NCBI GenBank assembly: GCA_947630505.1 | Contig: CANRHV010000007.1 | Span: 1-64,000, forward strand | Direction of reading: 5' to 3' | Source of the DNA: an uncultured Monoglobus sp. | GTDB lineage: Bacteria > Bacillota > Clostridia > Monoglobales > Monoglobaceae | Length of the DNA: 64,000 nucleotides | In this document: piece by piece, positions 17,422 to 25,256 of the stretch | How positions within the stretch are numbered: the first letter of the stretch is position 1 | Layout of the letters: each line of letters opens with the position of its first letter | Notes under the pieces: model-generated | Database searches by the model: none | The model's input: the letters and a program-made list of their open reading frames with translations, nothing else | What the model was told of the DNA's origin: nothing | Position numbers and translations under genes: made by a program

Positions 17422-18095
17422 GCGAGCCTATCAAACAAACTATCGACAACAAGCAGATCTGCATCTATAAATGCGGCGCCGAAAACGCCCCGACGGTCTA
17501 CGCGAATATGTACATGGAGGCAGGAGGCGCCATACTCGACAAATGCGAAAAGCTCGGCTGCGCGCCGTTTGATCTGGTCTCGATATCGGAGCTCAGGTGG
17601 GACGAGGAGCTGTCGCCGTGGCCCCACGGGCCCGTCGTTTCCAAGGACGACCATTTCACGGGCGAGGCCGGCGAGTACGCGAAGCGCCTGACCGAGCTGA
17701 TAATCCCGCGGGTCGAGAAAATGATCGGAAAACCGAGCCGCCGCGTGATCGCGGGATATTCGATGGGCGGCCTTTTCGCGCTGTACGCGCCGTATGTTAC
17801 GGACGCGTTTTCGGCGGCGGTGTCCGCCTCGGGCTCGCTCTGGTACCCGAAATTCGCGAAGTTCGCCAAAACGCACGGCTTTGCCAAAAAGCCCGACGCG
17901 GTCTATCTCTCCCTCGGCGACACCGAAAGCCGAACAAAAAACAAATATCTGAGCCAAACCGAGCGCCACACCGAGGAACTATGCTCCTTCTATAAACAAA
18001 ACGGCATAAAAACCGTATTCGAGCTAAACCCCGGCAACCACTACCAAAACGCCGACCTGCGCCTAGCCAAAGGCCTCGCGTGGATATTGAAATAA
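17418..18095 (+). CDS. Esterase D-like alpha/beta hydrolase
   Basis: 225 residues from GTG 17418, which overlaps the GNAT stop (GTGA) and has AAGGAGG upstream. The nucleophile elbow is GYSMGG (about residue 117), a possible acid is in LGDTES and the His in NPGNHYQNADLR, the plan of esterase-D/siderophore-esterase-like hydrolases. There is no signal peptide, so it is cytoplasmic. Sitting third in the adenylation-GNAT operon it may release or trim an ester or thioester product; this is inference. Confidence 0.8.
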   Translation: MSEPIKQTIDNKQICIYKCGAENAPTVYANMYMEAGGAILDKCEKLGCAPFDLVSISELRWDEELSPWPHGPVVSKDDHFTGEAGEYAKRLTELIIPRVEKMIGKPSRRVIAGYSMGGLFALYAPYVTDAFSAAVSASGSLWYPKFAKFAKTHGFAKKPDAVYLSLGDTESRTKNKYLSQTERHTEELCSFYKQNGIKTVFELNPGNHYQNADLRLAKGLAWILK

Positions 18096-18121
18096 TTGTC
18101 GCGCTTTATTAAAGGAGAAAA

Positions 18122-18580
18122 ATGCTTATGAACATACGCGTTATCAGGGTCAAGGAGGAATTTGAGCGGGCGGGGGCTTATTATGTGCGGATACAGGCGA
18201 TGGCGAGGAAGTACGGGATCACGCTGCGCGAGGAATTTGACGAGATCGACGGCCCCGACTGCAATTATATACTTTTGCTCGACGGCGAGTTCCCCGCGGC
18301 CACGTGCAGATGGTTTAAAACCTCCGCCAAAACCGCGGAGATCGGCAGGGTCGTGGTGCTGCCCGAGTACCGCGGAAAGGGGCTTGGACGGTTGGCGATC
18401 TCCGAGGCGGAAAAGCATATCGCCGAGTCGGGCTTTGAGAAGATCGAGATCTCAAGCCGAGAGGAGGCCGTCGGCTTTTACGAAAAGCTCGGGTATTCCT
18501 ACAACAAAAGCAAAACGGCGCACAGCGGCACCTTTAAATGCGTGTATATGGAAAAACTCTTGGCAAACAGCGAAAACTAA
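18122..18580 (+). CDS. GNAT-family acetyltransferase
   Basis: 152 residues from ATG 18122 with AAAGGAG upstream. Motif A reads VVVLPEYRGKGLGRLAI and the C-terminal part EEAVGFYEKLGYSYN is a standard GNAT ending, of the ElaA/YjdF-like general type. It lies 26 nt after the esterase gene and could be a fourth member of that operon, although the spacing is looser. The substrate is unknown. Confidence 0.8.
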   Translation: MLMNIRVIRVKEEFERAGAYYVRIQAMARKYGITLREEFDEIDGPDCNYILLLDGEFPAATCRWFKTSAKTAEIGRVVVLPEYRGKGLGRLAISEAEKHIAESGFEKIEISSREEAVGFYEKLGYSYNKSKTAHSGTFKCVYMEKLLANSEN

Positions 18581-18607
18581 TAAATCTGAAAATACGAGGT
18601 GAAATAT

Positions 18608-19147
18608 ATGAACTTAACAAAGACAAGCAAGTTTATAAGCCTTGTTCTGCGCCACCACCCCGAGGCGGCGGAGATCGAGCTTGACGAACACGGCTGGGCA
18701 AATGTAGACGAGCTCTTGGCCGGCATTTCGGGAAAGCGCCATATAAACCTAACTATGGATATCCTCGAGGAGATCGTGAGGACAGACAGCAAGGGCCGCT
18801 ATTCGTTCAATGACGACAAAACGCTGATACGCGCGAATCAGGGGCACTCGATAAACGTTGACGTTGAGCTTAAAGAAACAGCGCCGCCCGAGTTTTTGTG
18901 GCACGGAACGGGCGAAAAATTCGTGAGTTCGATCGACAAAAACGGATTGCTGCCGAAAGGCAGACTGTATGTTCATCTGTCGGGCGATACCAAAACCGCC
19001 GAATCGGTTGGCAGGCGCCACGGCAGGCCCGTCATATACAAGGTCCTGAGCGGAAAAATGGCAAGCGACGGATATAAATTCTATCTGTCCGAAAACAAAG
19101 TCTGGCTGACAAAAGCCGTGCCTGCCAAATATCTTGAAAAGCTGTAA
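18608..19147 (+). CDS. kptA: RNA 2'-phosphotransferase (Tpt1/KptA)
   Basis: 179 residues from ATG 18608, with GAGGTG 6 nt upstream; a GTG three codons earlier belongs to that site. Conserved blocks are TSKFISLVLRHHPE, ANQGHSI, LWHGTG and VHLSGD with RHGRPVIYKV, the NAD-binding and catalytic residues of Tpt1. The yeast enzyme removes the 2'-phosphate left by tRNA splicing, using NAD+. Bacteria lack that splicing pathway, so the natural substrate here is unknown. A terminator follows directly. Confidence 0.93.
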   Translation: MNLTKTSKFISLVLRHHPEAAEIELDEHGWANVDELLAGISGKRHINLTMDILEEIVRTDSKGRYSFNDDKTLIRANQGHSINVDVELKETAPPEFLWHGTGEKFVSSIDKNGLLPKGRLYVHLSGDTKTAESVGRRHGRPVIYKVLSGKMASDGYKFYLSENKVWLTKAVPAKYLEKL

Positions 19148-19150
19148 GAT

Positions 19151-19177
19151 AAAGGACGGCGATGATTGCCGTCCTTT
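19151..19177 (+). terminator. Terminator after kptA
   Basis: AAAGGACGGC and GCCGTCCTTT form a 10-bp stem around GATGATT, with A and T runs inside the stem ends. It lies just after the kptA stop. Confidence 0.85.
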
Positions 19178-19342
19178 AAGCCATATTTATGAAATTTTTA
19201 TGATTTTCACTAATATTAATGCGGCCAAATACAGTTCCACCACTTATAACCTTTTGTCACTTTCTTCTTCATAAACCGTTTTCATCTCGACATTATGTAA
19301 TCCTTTGTTGATCCCAATTACTAACATTAATTTGATTTATTT

Positions 19343-19369
19343 TGAAACCGTTTGTGTATTTTTTTCGTA
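19343..19369 (+). promoter_or_regulatory. ECF-sigma-type promoter
   Basis: TGAAAC (19343-19348), 17 nt, CGTA (19366-19369) resembles the TGAAAC-N16-CGTA signature of Bacillus sigmaW-type ECF promoters. It drives the broken sigma-factor gene at 19412, the expected autoregulated layout. Confidence 0.5.
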
Positions 19370-19411
19370 TATAATAGTATACAAAAAAGCGCTATTTTGA
19401 AGGAGATAGAA

Positions 19412-19593
19412 ATGACCGAAGATGAAAAATTAATTTATAATATAAAGCGAAAGCGGCGTGACGCATTGGAGAAAGTAATTAAGCTTTAATTAAATATCCG
19501 CCACCATTTGTAGCCTATATAGTAAAATACCTCTCTTGCGAGAAACGGGACCTTGGTTTTAAGGTTCACATACATTGTGGTTCTCGTCGGTGA
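19412..19593 (+). pseudogene. Remnant of an ECF sigma factor gene (frameshifted, 3' part lost)
   Basis: AAGGAGATAGAA precedes ATG 19412. The first 25 codons (MTEDEKLIYNIKRKRRDALE) look like the start of a sigma-70 family region 2, then a TAA follows. Reading on in a shifted frame gives IKYPPPFVAYIVKYL, the expected continuation of region 2.1. The reading then ends at 19593, just before the convergent MATE gene; regions 2.2-4 are absent. So this is a frameshifted and truncated ECF sigma gene with a surviving promoter and ribosome site. The stretch 19178-19342 holds nothing recognisable. Confidence 0.6.
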
Positions 19594-19604
19594 AGCGAAA
19601 GCCT

Positions 19605-20996
19605 CTATACCGGCGTCTTTAGCCGGCAGCATCGCGCGGCAGATTTTTCGAGGCCTTTTATCAGGCGGTAAAGCACGATTACCGCGGCTATCGCAAGAAC
19701 GAATTCAGCAAGCGGCTGGGCGTAGGCCAGGCCGTAGAGCGGGAACAGCGCGTTCAGCGCGAAAAGCGCGGGTATCTCAAGCACGATCTTGCGCAGTATC
19801 GCGAACAACAGCGCGCGGCCGCCCAGACCGCAGGACTGGAACACGCCGACACCCAAAAAATCCATACACAAAAACGGCATCGAAAGGCACAGCCCGCGCA
19901 AAAACTCGGCGCTGTAGGCCACAACGTCCGGATTCTTGATAAACAGCTCCGAGATGCCGCCCGCGGCGATATAGTAGATAAGCGCCACGGCCGCCATAAA
20001 CGACACTATGATCCTTCCGGCGAACAGTATCGACTTTTTCATGCGTCCCGTGTCGCCCGAGGCGTAGTTATAACCAACGAGCGGCATGATTCCCTGAGAG
20101 AATCCCAGCGCTATCTGCATCGGCACCATGTTGACCTTTTGGGCTATGCCCATCGCGGCCACCGCGTCGGAGCCGAAGCCCGACGTGAAGTTGTTCAGCA
20201 CCGTCATTCCTGTCACGTTCAGCAGGTTCTGTATCGAGGCCGGGATCCCCACCGCGCAGATGCCCTTTATTATCTTTTTATCGAATTTGAGCTTTTTCGG
20301 GCTTATACAGACGTAGGTCTTTTTGCGCGTCACAAACAGCAGAACGAAAAAATATCCGCAGGCGACGCAGTTTGAAATAAACGTGGCGCAGCCCGCTCCC
20401 GCGGCGCCCATGCCGAGGCCGCTCGGCAAAATGAAAATAGGGTCGAGTATTATATTAAGCAGGCAGCCGCTCATGGTGCCTATGCTCGCGTGGAGCGACG
20501 AGCCCTCGCTCCGCACGAGATACGCAAGCACAACGTTTAGGATCGACGGCACCGCGCCGAGCGACACCGTCCACTTCATATAAGCGGCGGTCGACGCGGC
20601 CGTTCCGCTGTCGGCGCCGAGAAGGCCCAGCAGCGGAGTTTTGAAAGCGGCGCAGCACAGCGAAAACAGCGCGGCGGAAAACAGTGCGCAGAAAAAGCCC
20701 AGCGCCGAGCTGCGGTAGACCGTCTCAAAATCTTTTTTGCCGAGCGCGCGGCTCATCATGCTTGACGCGCCCACGCCGAACAGGTTGTTGACCGCGTTAA
20801 ACGCAAGCAGCACCGGAGCCGCCAGCGTAACGGCCGCGTTTTCGATAGGGTCGTTCAGCATACCCACAAAATACGTGTCGGCCAGGTTATAAAGCACCAT
20901 AACAAGAGAGCTGATAACGGTCGGCACCGCCAGCTTCATCACCGCTCTCGGTATGGGCGTCTGTTCAAACAGTTCGGTTTTTTCGATATTCTCCAT
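19605..20996 (-). CDS. MATE-family multidrug/Na+ antiporter
   Basis: 463 residues with about 12 hydrophobic helices and the two-fold repeat of MATE transporters. The N-terminal VPTVISSLVMVLYNLADTYF and the loop SSMMSRALGKKDFE are family hallmarks; the second half has ALGFSQGIMPLVGYNYASG. Such proteins export cationic drugs or metabolites with an ion gradient. It is convergent with the sigma remnant and has no co-directional partner. A second MATE lies at 53865-55265. The substrate cannot be predicted. Confidence 0.92.
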   Translation of the reverse strand: MENIEKTELFEQTPIPRAVMKLAVPTVISSLVMVLYNLADTYFVGMLNDPIENAAVTLAAPVLLAFNAVNNLFGVGASSMMSRALGKKDFETVYRSSALGFFCALFSAALFSLCCAAFKTPLLGLLGADSGTAASTAAYMKWTVSLGAVPSILNVVLAYLVRSEGSSLHASIGTMSGCLLNIILDPIFILPSGLGMGAAGAGCATFISNCVACGYFFVLLFVTRKKTYVCISPKKLKFDKKIIKGICAVGIPASIQNLLNVTGMTVLNNFTSGFGSDAVAAMGIAQKVNMVPMQIALGFSQGIMPLVGYNYASGDTGRMKKSILFAGRIIVSFMAAVALIYYIAAGGISELFIKNPDVVAYSAEFLRGLCLSMPFLCMDFLGVGVFQSCGLGGRALLFAILRKIVLEIPALFALNALFPLYGLAYAQPLAEFVLAIAAVIVLYRLIKGLEKSAARCCRLKTPV

Positions 20997-21109
20997 CTAT
21001 GTATGTCTCTCTTTTCGCTAAAATCTCACATAGAGCTATTATAATACAATACTCAAAATAATTCAACATCTAAATCGCCTTCGATATATTTCAAGCCGAA
21101 TAAATTTAT

Positions 21110-21138
21110 TTGACAACAACCTATTATTATGATATTAT
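21110..21138 (+). promoter_or_regulatory. Promoter of the structured small RNA
   Basis: TTGACA (21110-21115), 17 nt, TATTAT (21133-21138), predicting a start near 21145, exactly where the closing stem of the RNA begins. Confidence 0.85.
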
Positions 21139-21144
21139 ATATTT

Positions 21145-21318
21145 GCAACGCAAGTTAATATAATTGGTTAGATGCTTTGGAATGGGATCGGCGTTTTTGT
21201 CATATGATAAAAATGCGTTCTCCATGAATTTGATTCTGTTCCAAATTCGATTTAACTTGTGTTGCAGCAGTCGGAGAATGTGTTTTTACGTGTTGTCCGA
21301 TTGGGCAGCACGTTTTTT
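21145..21318 (+). ncRNA. Structured RNA of about 174 nt, 6S-RNA-like rod
   Basis: Bases 21145-21158 pair with 21252-21265 over 14 bp. An asymmetric internal loop follows (21159-21175 against 21246-21251), then a 15-bp stem with wobbles (21176-21190 with 21231-21245), a 14-nt bulge, and an 8-bp apical stem GCGUUUUU/AAAAAUGC. This closing stem, central bubble and apical arm plan is that of 6S RNA, which sequesters RNA polymerase. Downstream, 21288-21298 pairs with 21303-21313 (GATT loop) and is followed by T6, a strong terminator. An alternative pairing AGUCGGA/UCCGAUU would open that terminator. No protein is needed to explain the region. Either 6S or an undescribed RNA. Confidence 0.65.
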
Positions 21319-21477
21319 GTTTAAGATAAATTTCCCCGCGATGGTTCCGCGAGGCGAGGCGGCCGATATCCGCCCATACGGCACGATAATACCTGCGTTT
21401 TCAAAAAGCGGTTTTATAAAAACATGTCCCCATATTGAAAAATTATGACTAATAATTATATGGGGGTGTTGTCAAAC

Positions 21478-22197
21478 ATGAATATATCGATTTTTATATG
21501 TGACAGAACACTGCTGAGCGTTGTGAAAGACCTGACAAAAACATGTATAGAAAATAAATGCGGTATTAATCTGGCCTCATCGACTTGCTGCATGAATTTA
21601 ATTCTGGAAAAAGCGTCAAAGAGTTCAAAAAACGATTTATACATAGTTTCATCGCGCGATATTGTCAGCGATTCAAATAAATTATTTATCGAGAAAATAA
21701 GTAAAATAGGCGAAAGCAATAATTTGATCATACTTCGCCGCGGCAATGACAGCATAAGTAAAATTGATTCTCTCAATATAAGCTCACGCCGCGTCATTGA
21801 CGCGTCGGGCGATAATTGGCAAAAAGAGTATTTCGACTCATTATCCGATGTCATCAATGAGTATTTGGACAAAGCAGCCGACAGCTTTGTTTTGCATACC
21901 AACAAAACATTTATTTCGATCCCGTATGATGAGATAAATTATATTGACACCGAAAAGCAGAACCATGCACGGACAATATATTACGGCAATAAAAGCGCAA
22001 GCATAAATCTGTCACTCTCCGTAATCGAGCAAAATCTGGACAAGCGTTTCCTGCGCTGCCACAGGTCAATAATTGTCAATACCGATAAAATTTCCGAAAT
22101 AAACGGCGAAGAGCTGTATATTAAATTAAAGGATAATAAGGTTTTGCCAATAAACAGAAATTTTATTAAACTTTTGAAAACCGATAAATCTGGATAA
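21478..22197 (+). CDS. LytTR-family DNA-binding regulator
   Basis: 239 residues from ATG 21478, with GGGGGTG about 9 nt upstream; an ATG at 21445 lacks a ribosome site. The N-terminal 120 residues resemble a receiver (MNISIFICDRTLLSVVKDL) but a clear phospho-acceptor Asp is not seen. The C-terminal 90 residues are a LytTR domain (ISIPYDEINYIDTEKQNHAR, FLRCHRSIIVNTDKISEI, LPINRNF). LytTR regulators bind direct repeats spaced about two helical turns. No histidine kinase is adjacent. The gene is AT-rich compared with the core genome. Confidence 0.85.
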   Translation: MNISIFICDRTLLSVVKDLTKTCIENKCGINLASSTCCMNLILEKASKSSKNDLYIVSSRDIVSDSNKLFIEKISKIGESNNLIILRRGNDSISKIDSLNISSRRVIDASGDNWQKEYFDSLSDVINEYLDKAADSFVLHTNKTFISIPYDEINYIDTEKQNHARTIYYGNKSASINLSLSVIEQNLDKRFLRCHRSIIVNTDKISEINGEELYIKLKDNKVLPINRNFIKLLKTDKSG

Positions 22198-22458
22198 TGA
22201 ATCTTATTTATATATAAAAGGGCTCAAACGGCAATGTGGCCTTTTATATTTTGTGAAAGTTGTGAGTTCTATATTACCAATATTATAAGCCACATACAAA
22301 GCAAAACGGGGAATTATAAAATTAAATTGTAAAATTATGACATATTATTGTGAAATATACATAATATTTTTTAAATAATAATATTTGATAAATGATAGAT
22401 ATGAGATTCAAAAAATATACAGTATTTTTGTAATAGAATATTTTATATATAATATAAA

Positions 22459-22491
22459 AAACGAGTGATGAGAGGTTTTCATCACTCGTTT
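22459..22491. terminator. Terminator between LytTR gene and exported protein (bidirectional)
   Basis: AACGAGTGATGA (22460-22471) pairs with TCATCACTCGTT (22479-22490) around AGAGGTT, flanked by A and T runs. It serves the convergent minus-strand gene ending at 22549 and could stop plus-strand transcription too. The 22198-22458 stretch is very AT-rich with no gene seen. Confidence 0.8.
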
Positions 22492-22548
22492 ACGAAACAT
22501 TTTAGGAGATCATATCCTATAACGCAACATATGTACAGCATTATAATA

Positions 22549-22986
22549 TTAATAGTATTTTGAATTTGAATATTTTTCTACATAATCAAGCAGATTTCCA
22601 TAGCTGTCGTATGCGTAATGCGTGCTTTTTACACAATACAGATAGCCGCTATCAACCCATCTGTATTGAGTTAATAAAACGGTATTATTTCCGCTTTTAT
22701 ATCCATCCTCTATTGTTACCCAATCACCATTAATATATTGTTTTAATTCAATATAAACAGCTACAGTATAACCTACGGCGTTTGTTTTGCCCCTATAGGT
22801 AACATATCCATTTGTATCGATATCAATACCGTTAGTTAAACTAGTGATTGCGTTGTAATTTGGAGTGGCATCAGGAATCTTTGAATATGCTAATAAATTG
22901 TTTTCTGCATAAACAGAAAAACTTGAATAAATTGGCAATAACATTATTGTAATCACTAATAAAGATGATAAAACTTTTTTGAACAT
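22549..22986 (-). CDS. Small exported protein, DUF6147-like
   Basis: 145 residues from ATG 22986 with GGAGG upstream; an upstream in-frame extension has no ribosome site. A signal peptide (LSSLLVITIMLLPIYSSFSV) is followed by a beta-rich domain with GIDIDTNGYVTYRGKT and a tail rich in Tyr and Ser. This resembles small secreted Clostridial proteins of the DUF6147 type, by memory only. It is the last gene behind the ECF sigma and anti-sigma genes (78 nt gap), so it is a plausible target of that sigma factor. Function unknown. Confidence 0.65.
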   Translation of the reverse strand: MFKKVLSSLLVITIMLLPIYSSFSVYAENNLLAYSKIPDATPNYNAITSLTNGIDIDTNGYVTYRGKTNAVGYTVAVYIELKQYINGDWVTIEDGYKSGNNTVLLTQYRWVDSGYLYCVKSTHYAYDSYGNLLDYVEKYSNSKYY

Positions 22987-23064
22987 ATTTAACCTCCTTC
23001 GAATGACTAATATATGCTGTACATAAATATAAGTCATTTGAATTGGCCAAGTGGACAAATTTAA

Positions 23065-23787
23065 TTAATTTTTGCTAAATCCATTAGCAATGTTAATTAA
23101 TTCACTTGTTTCAATAGAGCCGGCAATTGTATAAAAGTATTTATCATCATTATATATTATTATGCTTTCGTTTTTGATATTATCTATATTTAAAAAAGCA
23201 TCATAACCTTTAATTAAAATCTTTTCTACATCAGCATCTTCTGAATTTACACTTATTGAATCACTATTATTAGACACATCAAGACTAAATGATTTATTTT
23301 CATTATTCTCAAATAATAAAAAATAAATTTCTCCATCATCATCTTTATCAATTTGTTTAAGCACAAAGCCCTCGGGTATATATTGTAAGGTTATATTTTC
23401 GATAGCTAAACTGCTGTCTCCGTTGCTCTCAACCAAACTAACATCGGTACTTATTTCATCACGGTGTATAAATTTGTTATAAAACTTCATTCGCCACGCG
23501 TCCACACTAAGTATCGAGACCACGGATACGACTAAAACTGCCGCGACAAAGATTGCTGCGATACGCCCGTATTTTGTATATGTTTTTTTGTGTTGTTTCC
23601 GACGTTCTGCAGCGAATAACTTACTCATTCTCTTTTCAAAGTCAGCAGAAGGAGAGACATCAGGCATGCCGTTCAGACGTTCGTCAAGCAGACGGCTTTC
23701 AGCTTCAATTATTTTATCGTCCGATTTTTTGATTACAGTATCTATTATTTCGTCTATCATGTCATAGTTTTGATTATTATTGTTCAT
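23065..23787 (-). CDS. Anti-sigma factor-like membrane protein (DUF4367 type)
   Basis: 240 residues. The N-terminal 70 residues are cytoplasmic and charged, one membrane helix follows (about 73-95, GRIAAIFVAAVLVVSVVSIL), and the outer part carries LQYIPEGFVLKQ and a C-terminal SIETSELINIANG, the DUF4367 pattern. The start overlaps the sigma-factor stop by 4 nt, the usual sigma/anti-sigma pairing, so it probably holds the sigma factor at the membrane until an external signal arrives. Confidence 0.82.
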   Translation of the reverse strand: MNNNNQNYDMIDEIIDTVIKKSDDKIIEAESRLLDERLNGMPDVSPSADFEKRMSKLFAAERRKQHKKTYTKYGRIAAIFVAAVLVVSVVSILSVDAWRMKFYNKFIHRDEISTDVSLVESNGDSSLAIENITLQYIPEGFVLKQIDKDDDGEIYFLLFENNENKSFSLDVSNNSDSISVNSEDADVEKILIKGYDAFLNIDNIKNESIIIYNDDKYFYTIAGSIETSELINIANGFSKN

Positions 23788-24323
23788 AATATTGCCTCCT
23801 CATGAAGCTTGGTTCTGATAATTTTTCTGGCACGGAACAATCTCTTCTTCACTGCCTCATCGCTTATACCGAAATATCTTGCGATTTCGCCATTGTGTAA
23901 TTTGTATAGCATCTTCATTAATAATGTATCTTTATATATTTCGGGTAAGGCGTTAATTGCCGCATATATTCTGTCATCTATTTCTTTGTTGATCACGATC
24001 TCGGCAGGATCTTGTGCGTCTGCTATGCTTATTTCAAGTCTTTCTTCAGTTTCGGCATCATAATTCAGTTTTGTTTTTTGGCGGTAAATCCGCTTAGCTT
24101 TATTGCGGCAGATCACATGCAAATAGTTTTTTATATGCATCTCGTCTTTCTCTTTCAGCTTGTCCGGATCCGATAAAATCACGAGAAAAGTTTCCTGAAC
24201 AGCGTTTTCTGCAAGTTGGTGATCGCATAAAATATTATATGCGCTTTTGTATAAGCTGTTTCCGTAAAGATTAAACAAGCGCTCAAAATCAGGCTCTTCT
24301 TTAGGCTTAAACTTAAAAAACAT
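23784..24323 (-). CDS. ECF-type RNA polymerase sigma factor
   Basis: 179 residues. Region 2 is LFNLYGNSLYKSAYNILCDHQLAENAVQETFL (core binding and -10 recognition) written here in part: NILCDHQLAENAVQETFL. Region 4 is LPEIYKDTLLMKMLYKLHNG with the helix-turn-helix EIARYFGISDEAVKKRLFRA. It recruits RNA polymerase to a small regulon, probably including its own operon. It is translationally coupled to the anti-sigma gene. A broken relative lies at 19412. Confidence 0.9.
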   Translation of the reverse strand: MFFKFKPKEEPDFERLFNLYGNSLYKSAYNILCDHQLAENAVQETFLVILSDPDKLKEKDEMHIKNYLHVICRNKAKRIYRQKTKLNYDAETEERLEISIADAQDPAEIVINKEIDDRIYAAINALPEIYKDTLLMKMLYKLHNGEIARYFGISDEAVKKRLFRARKIIRTKLHEEAIL

Positions 24324-24352
24324 AACGTGTTATCTCCCGAATAAATTAAGTA

Positions 24353-24397
24353 TGTAGAAACCTATGTGTAAATGCTAAACCACGACAAGATTCTACA
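24353..24397. promoter_or_regulatory. Inverted repeat upstream of the ECF sigma operon
   Basis: TGTAGAA (24353-24359) and TTCTACA (24391-24397) are perfect inverted copies 31 bp apart, 30-74 bp upstream of the sigma ATG. An operator or a chance pair in AT-rich DNA; no clear ECF promoter was identified inside. Confidence 0.3.
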
Positions 24398-24515
24398 TTT
24401 TTAATATATCATTTAAATAAAACATAGTCAAGCAAAAAATGGCTTTGCACGCAAAAACAGATATTTTCGTATAATTTTCTATTATTTGGACTAAAAATTT
24501 GCTCACGAACTGTAA

Positions 24516-24544
24516 TTGACATTAAATAGTAACTCTAATATAAT
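24516..24544 (+). promoter_or_regulatory. Promoter of the kelch/RCC1 gene, with long leader
   Basis: TTGACA (24516-24521), 17 nt, TATAAT (24539-24544). The start near 24551 gives a leader of about 255 nt before ATG 24807. The leader contains CTACATTGTTGTAG-like inverted repeats around 24632-24660 but no recognised riboswitch. Confidence 0.7.
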
Positions 24545-24806
24545 TATAATTAATAACTTATAAAAAATGGGAGTTGATTCCAATGTACAATAATAAATGA
24601 TCTTATAATAACAATATGGAACTACATTGTTGTAGAATTACATAATTGTATATTGTAGATACATATGAATTTTTTCGAAAAGGCTATTGATAATATAATC
24701 AGCACTGTGCCACTATAAAAATATAAATCAGATCTATTTTTAATTATAACGAAAAAGTAGTTATTGTCAAAAATGATATATTTAACATAAAGATGGAGGT
24801 ATTATT

Positions 24807-25214
24807 ATGAAAAAAACTATTTCAATTCTAACTGTATTTGCAATACTTATGTGCCCAATAAATATCAGTTTTGTATACGCTGCTTCGGCTGATGTTGAGT
24901 ATAATGTAATTCAGATAAATACTGGCGAGTATGTTGCTTACAATATTGTAACAAGAGATTTGGAAGTTTATGTAACAGATGGTTATGATCCGATAGCTGG
25001 TGCAGAAGTAACAATTACCGGCTTGACAGCGACAACAAATGAAAATGGTATTGCCGTTATAGAAGATGTACCCACTTGCGACGAAGGCTCTGTATTAACA
25101 GTAAATTCCGATATATACGGCATGCGTAACAACGATATTTTGTTATTAAGTTCTCAAAAGGTTGAAAATGAAAACCAACAGATTGAAACTACAAAATTTA
25201 CGGTATCGTATTAG
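24807..25214 (+). CDS. 5' part of an exported kelch/RCC1 protein, ended by an in-frame TAG
   Basis: 135 residues from ATG 24807 with GGAGG upstream. A signal peptide (ISILTVFAILMCPINISFVY) is followed by a carboxypeptidase-regulatory-like beta-sandwich (LEVYVTDGYDPIAGAEVTI, TTNENGIAVIEDVP). It ends at TAG 25212-25214. The frame continues without a break after that TAG into the 716-codon ORF beginning at 25257 (42 nt later, same frame), so both are one gene of 865 sense codons with a nonsense codon at 136. As written it yields a small secreted protein with an incomplete architecture. Confidence 0.75.
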   Translation: MKKTISILTVFAILMCPINISFVYAASADVEYNVIQINTGEYVAYNIVTRDLEVYVTDGYDPIAGAEVTITGLTATTNENGIAVIEDVPTCDEGSVLTVNSDIYGMRNNDILLLSSQKVENENQQIETTKFTVSY

Positions 25215-25256
25215 CAGCCCGATCCCAATCAGGAAAACAAAATTGCTAACGCTCCT

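Noticed and set aside
21164-21448. A 94-codon plus-strand ORF
   Set aside because: It overlaps a perfectly paired RNA hairpin and terminator, has no ribosome site and no recognisable domain.
25212-25214. Recoding of UAG to an amino acid across the genome
   Set aside because: Other genes in the window end with TAG, for example at 6842-6844, so the single in-frame TAG is better explained by mutation or error.
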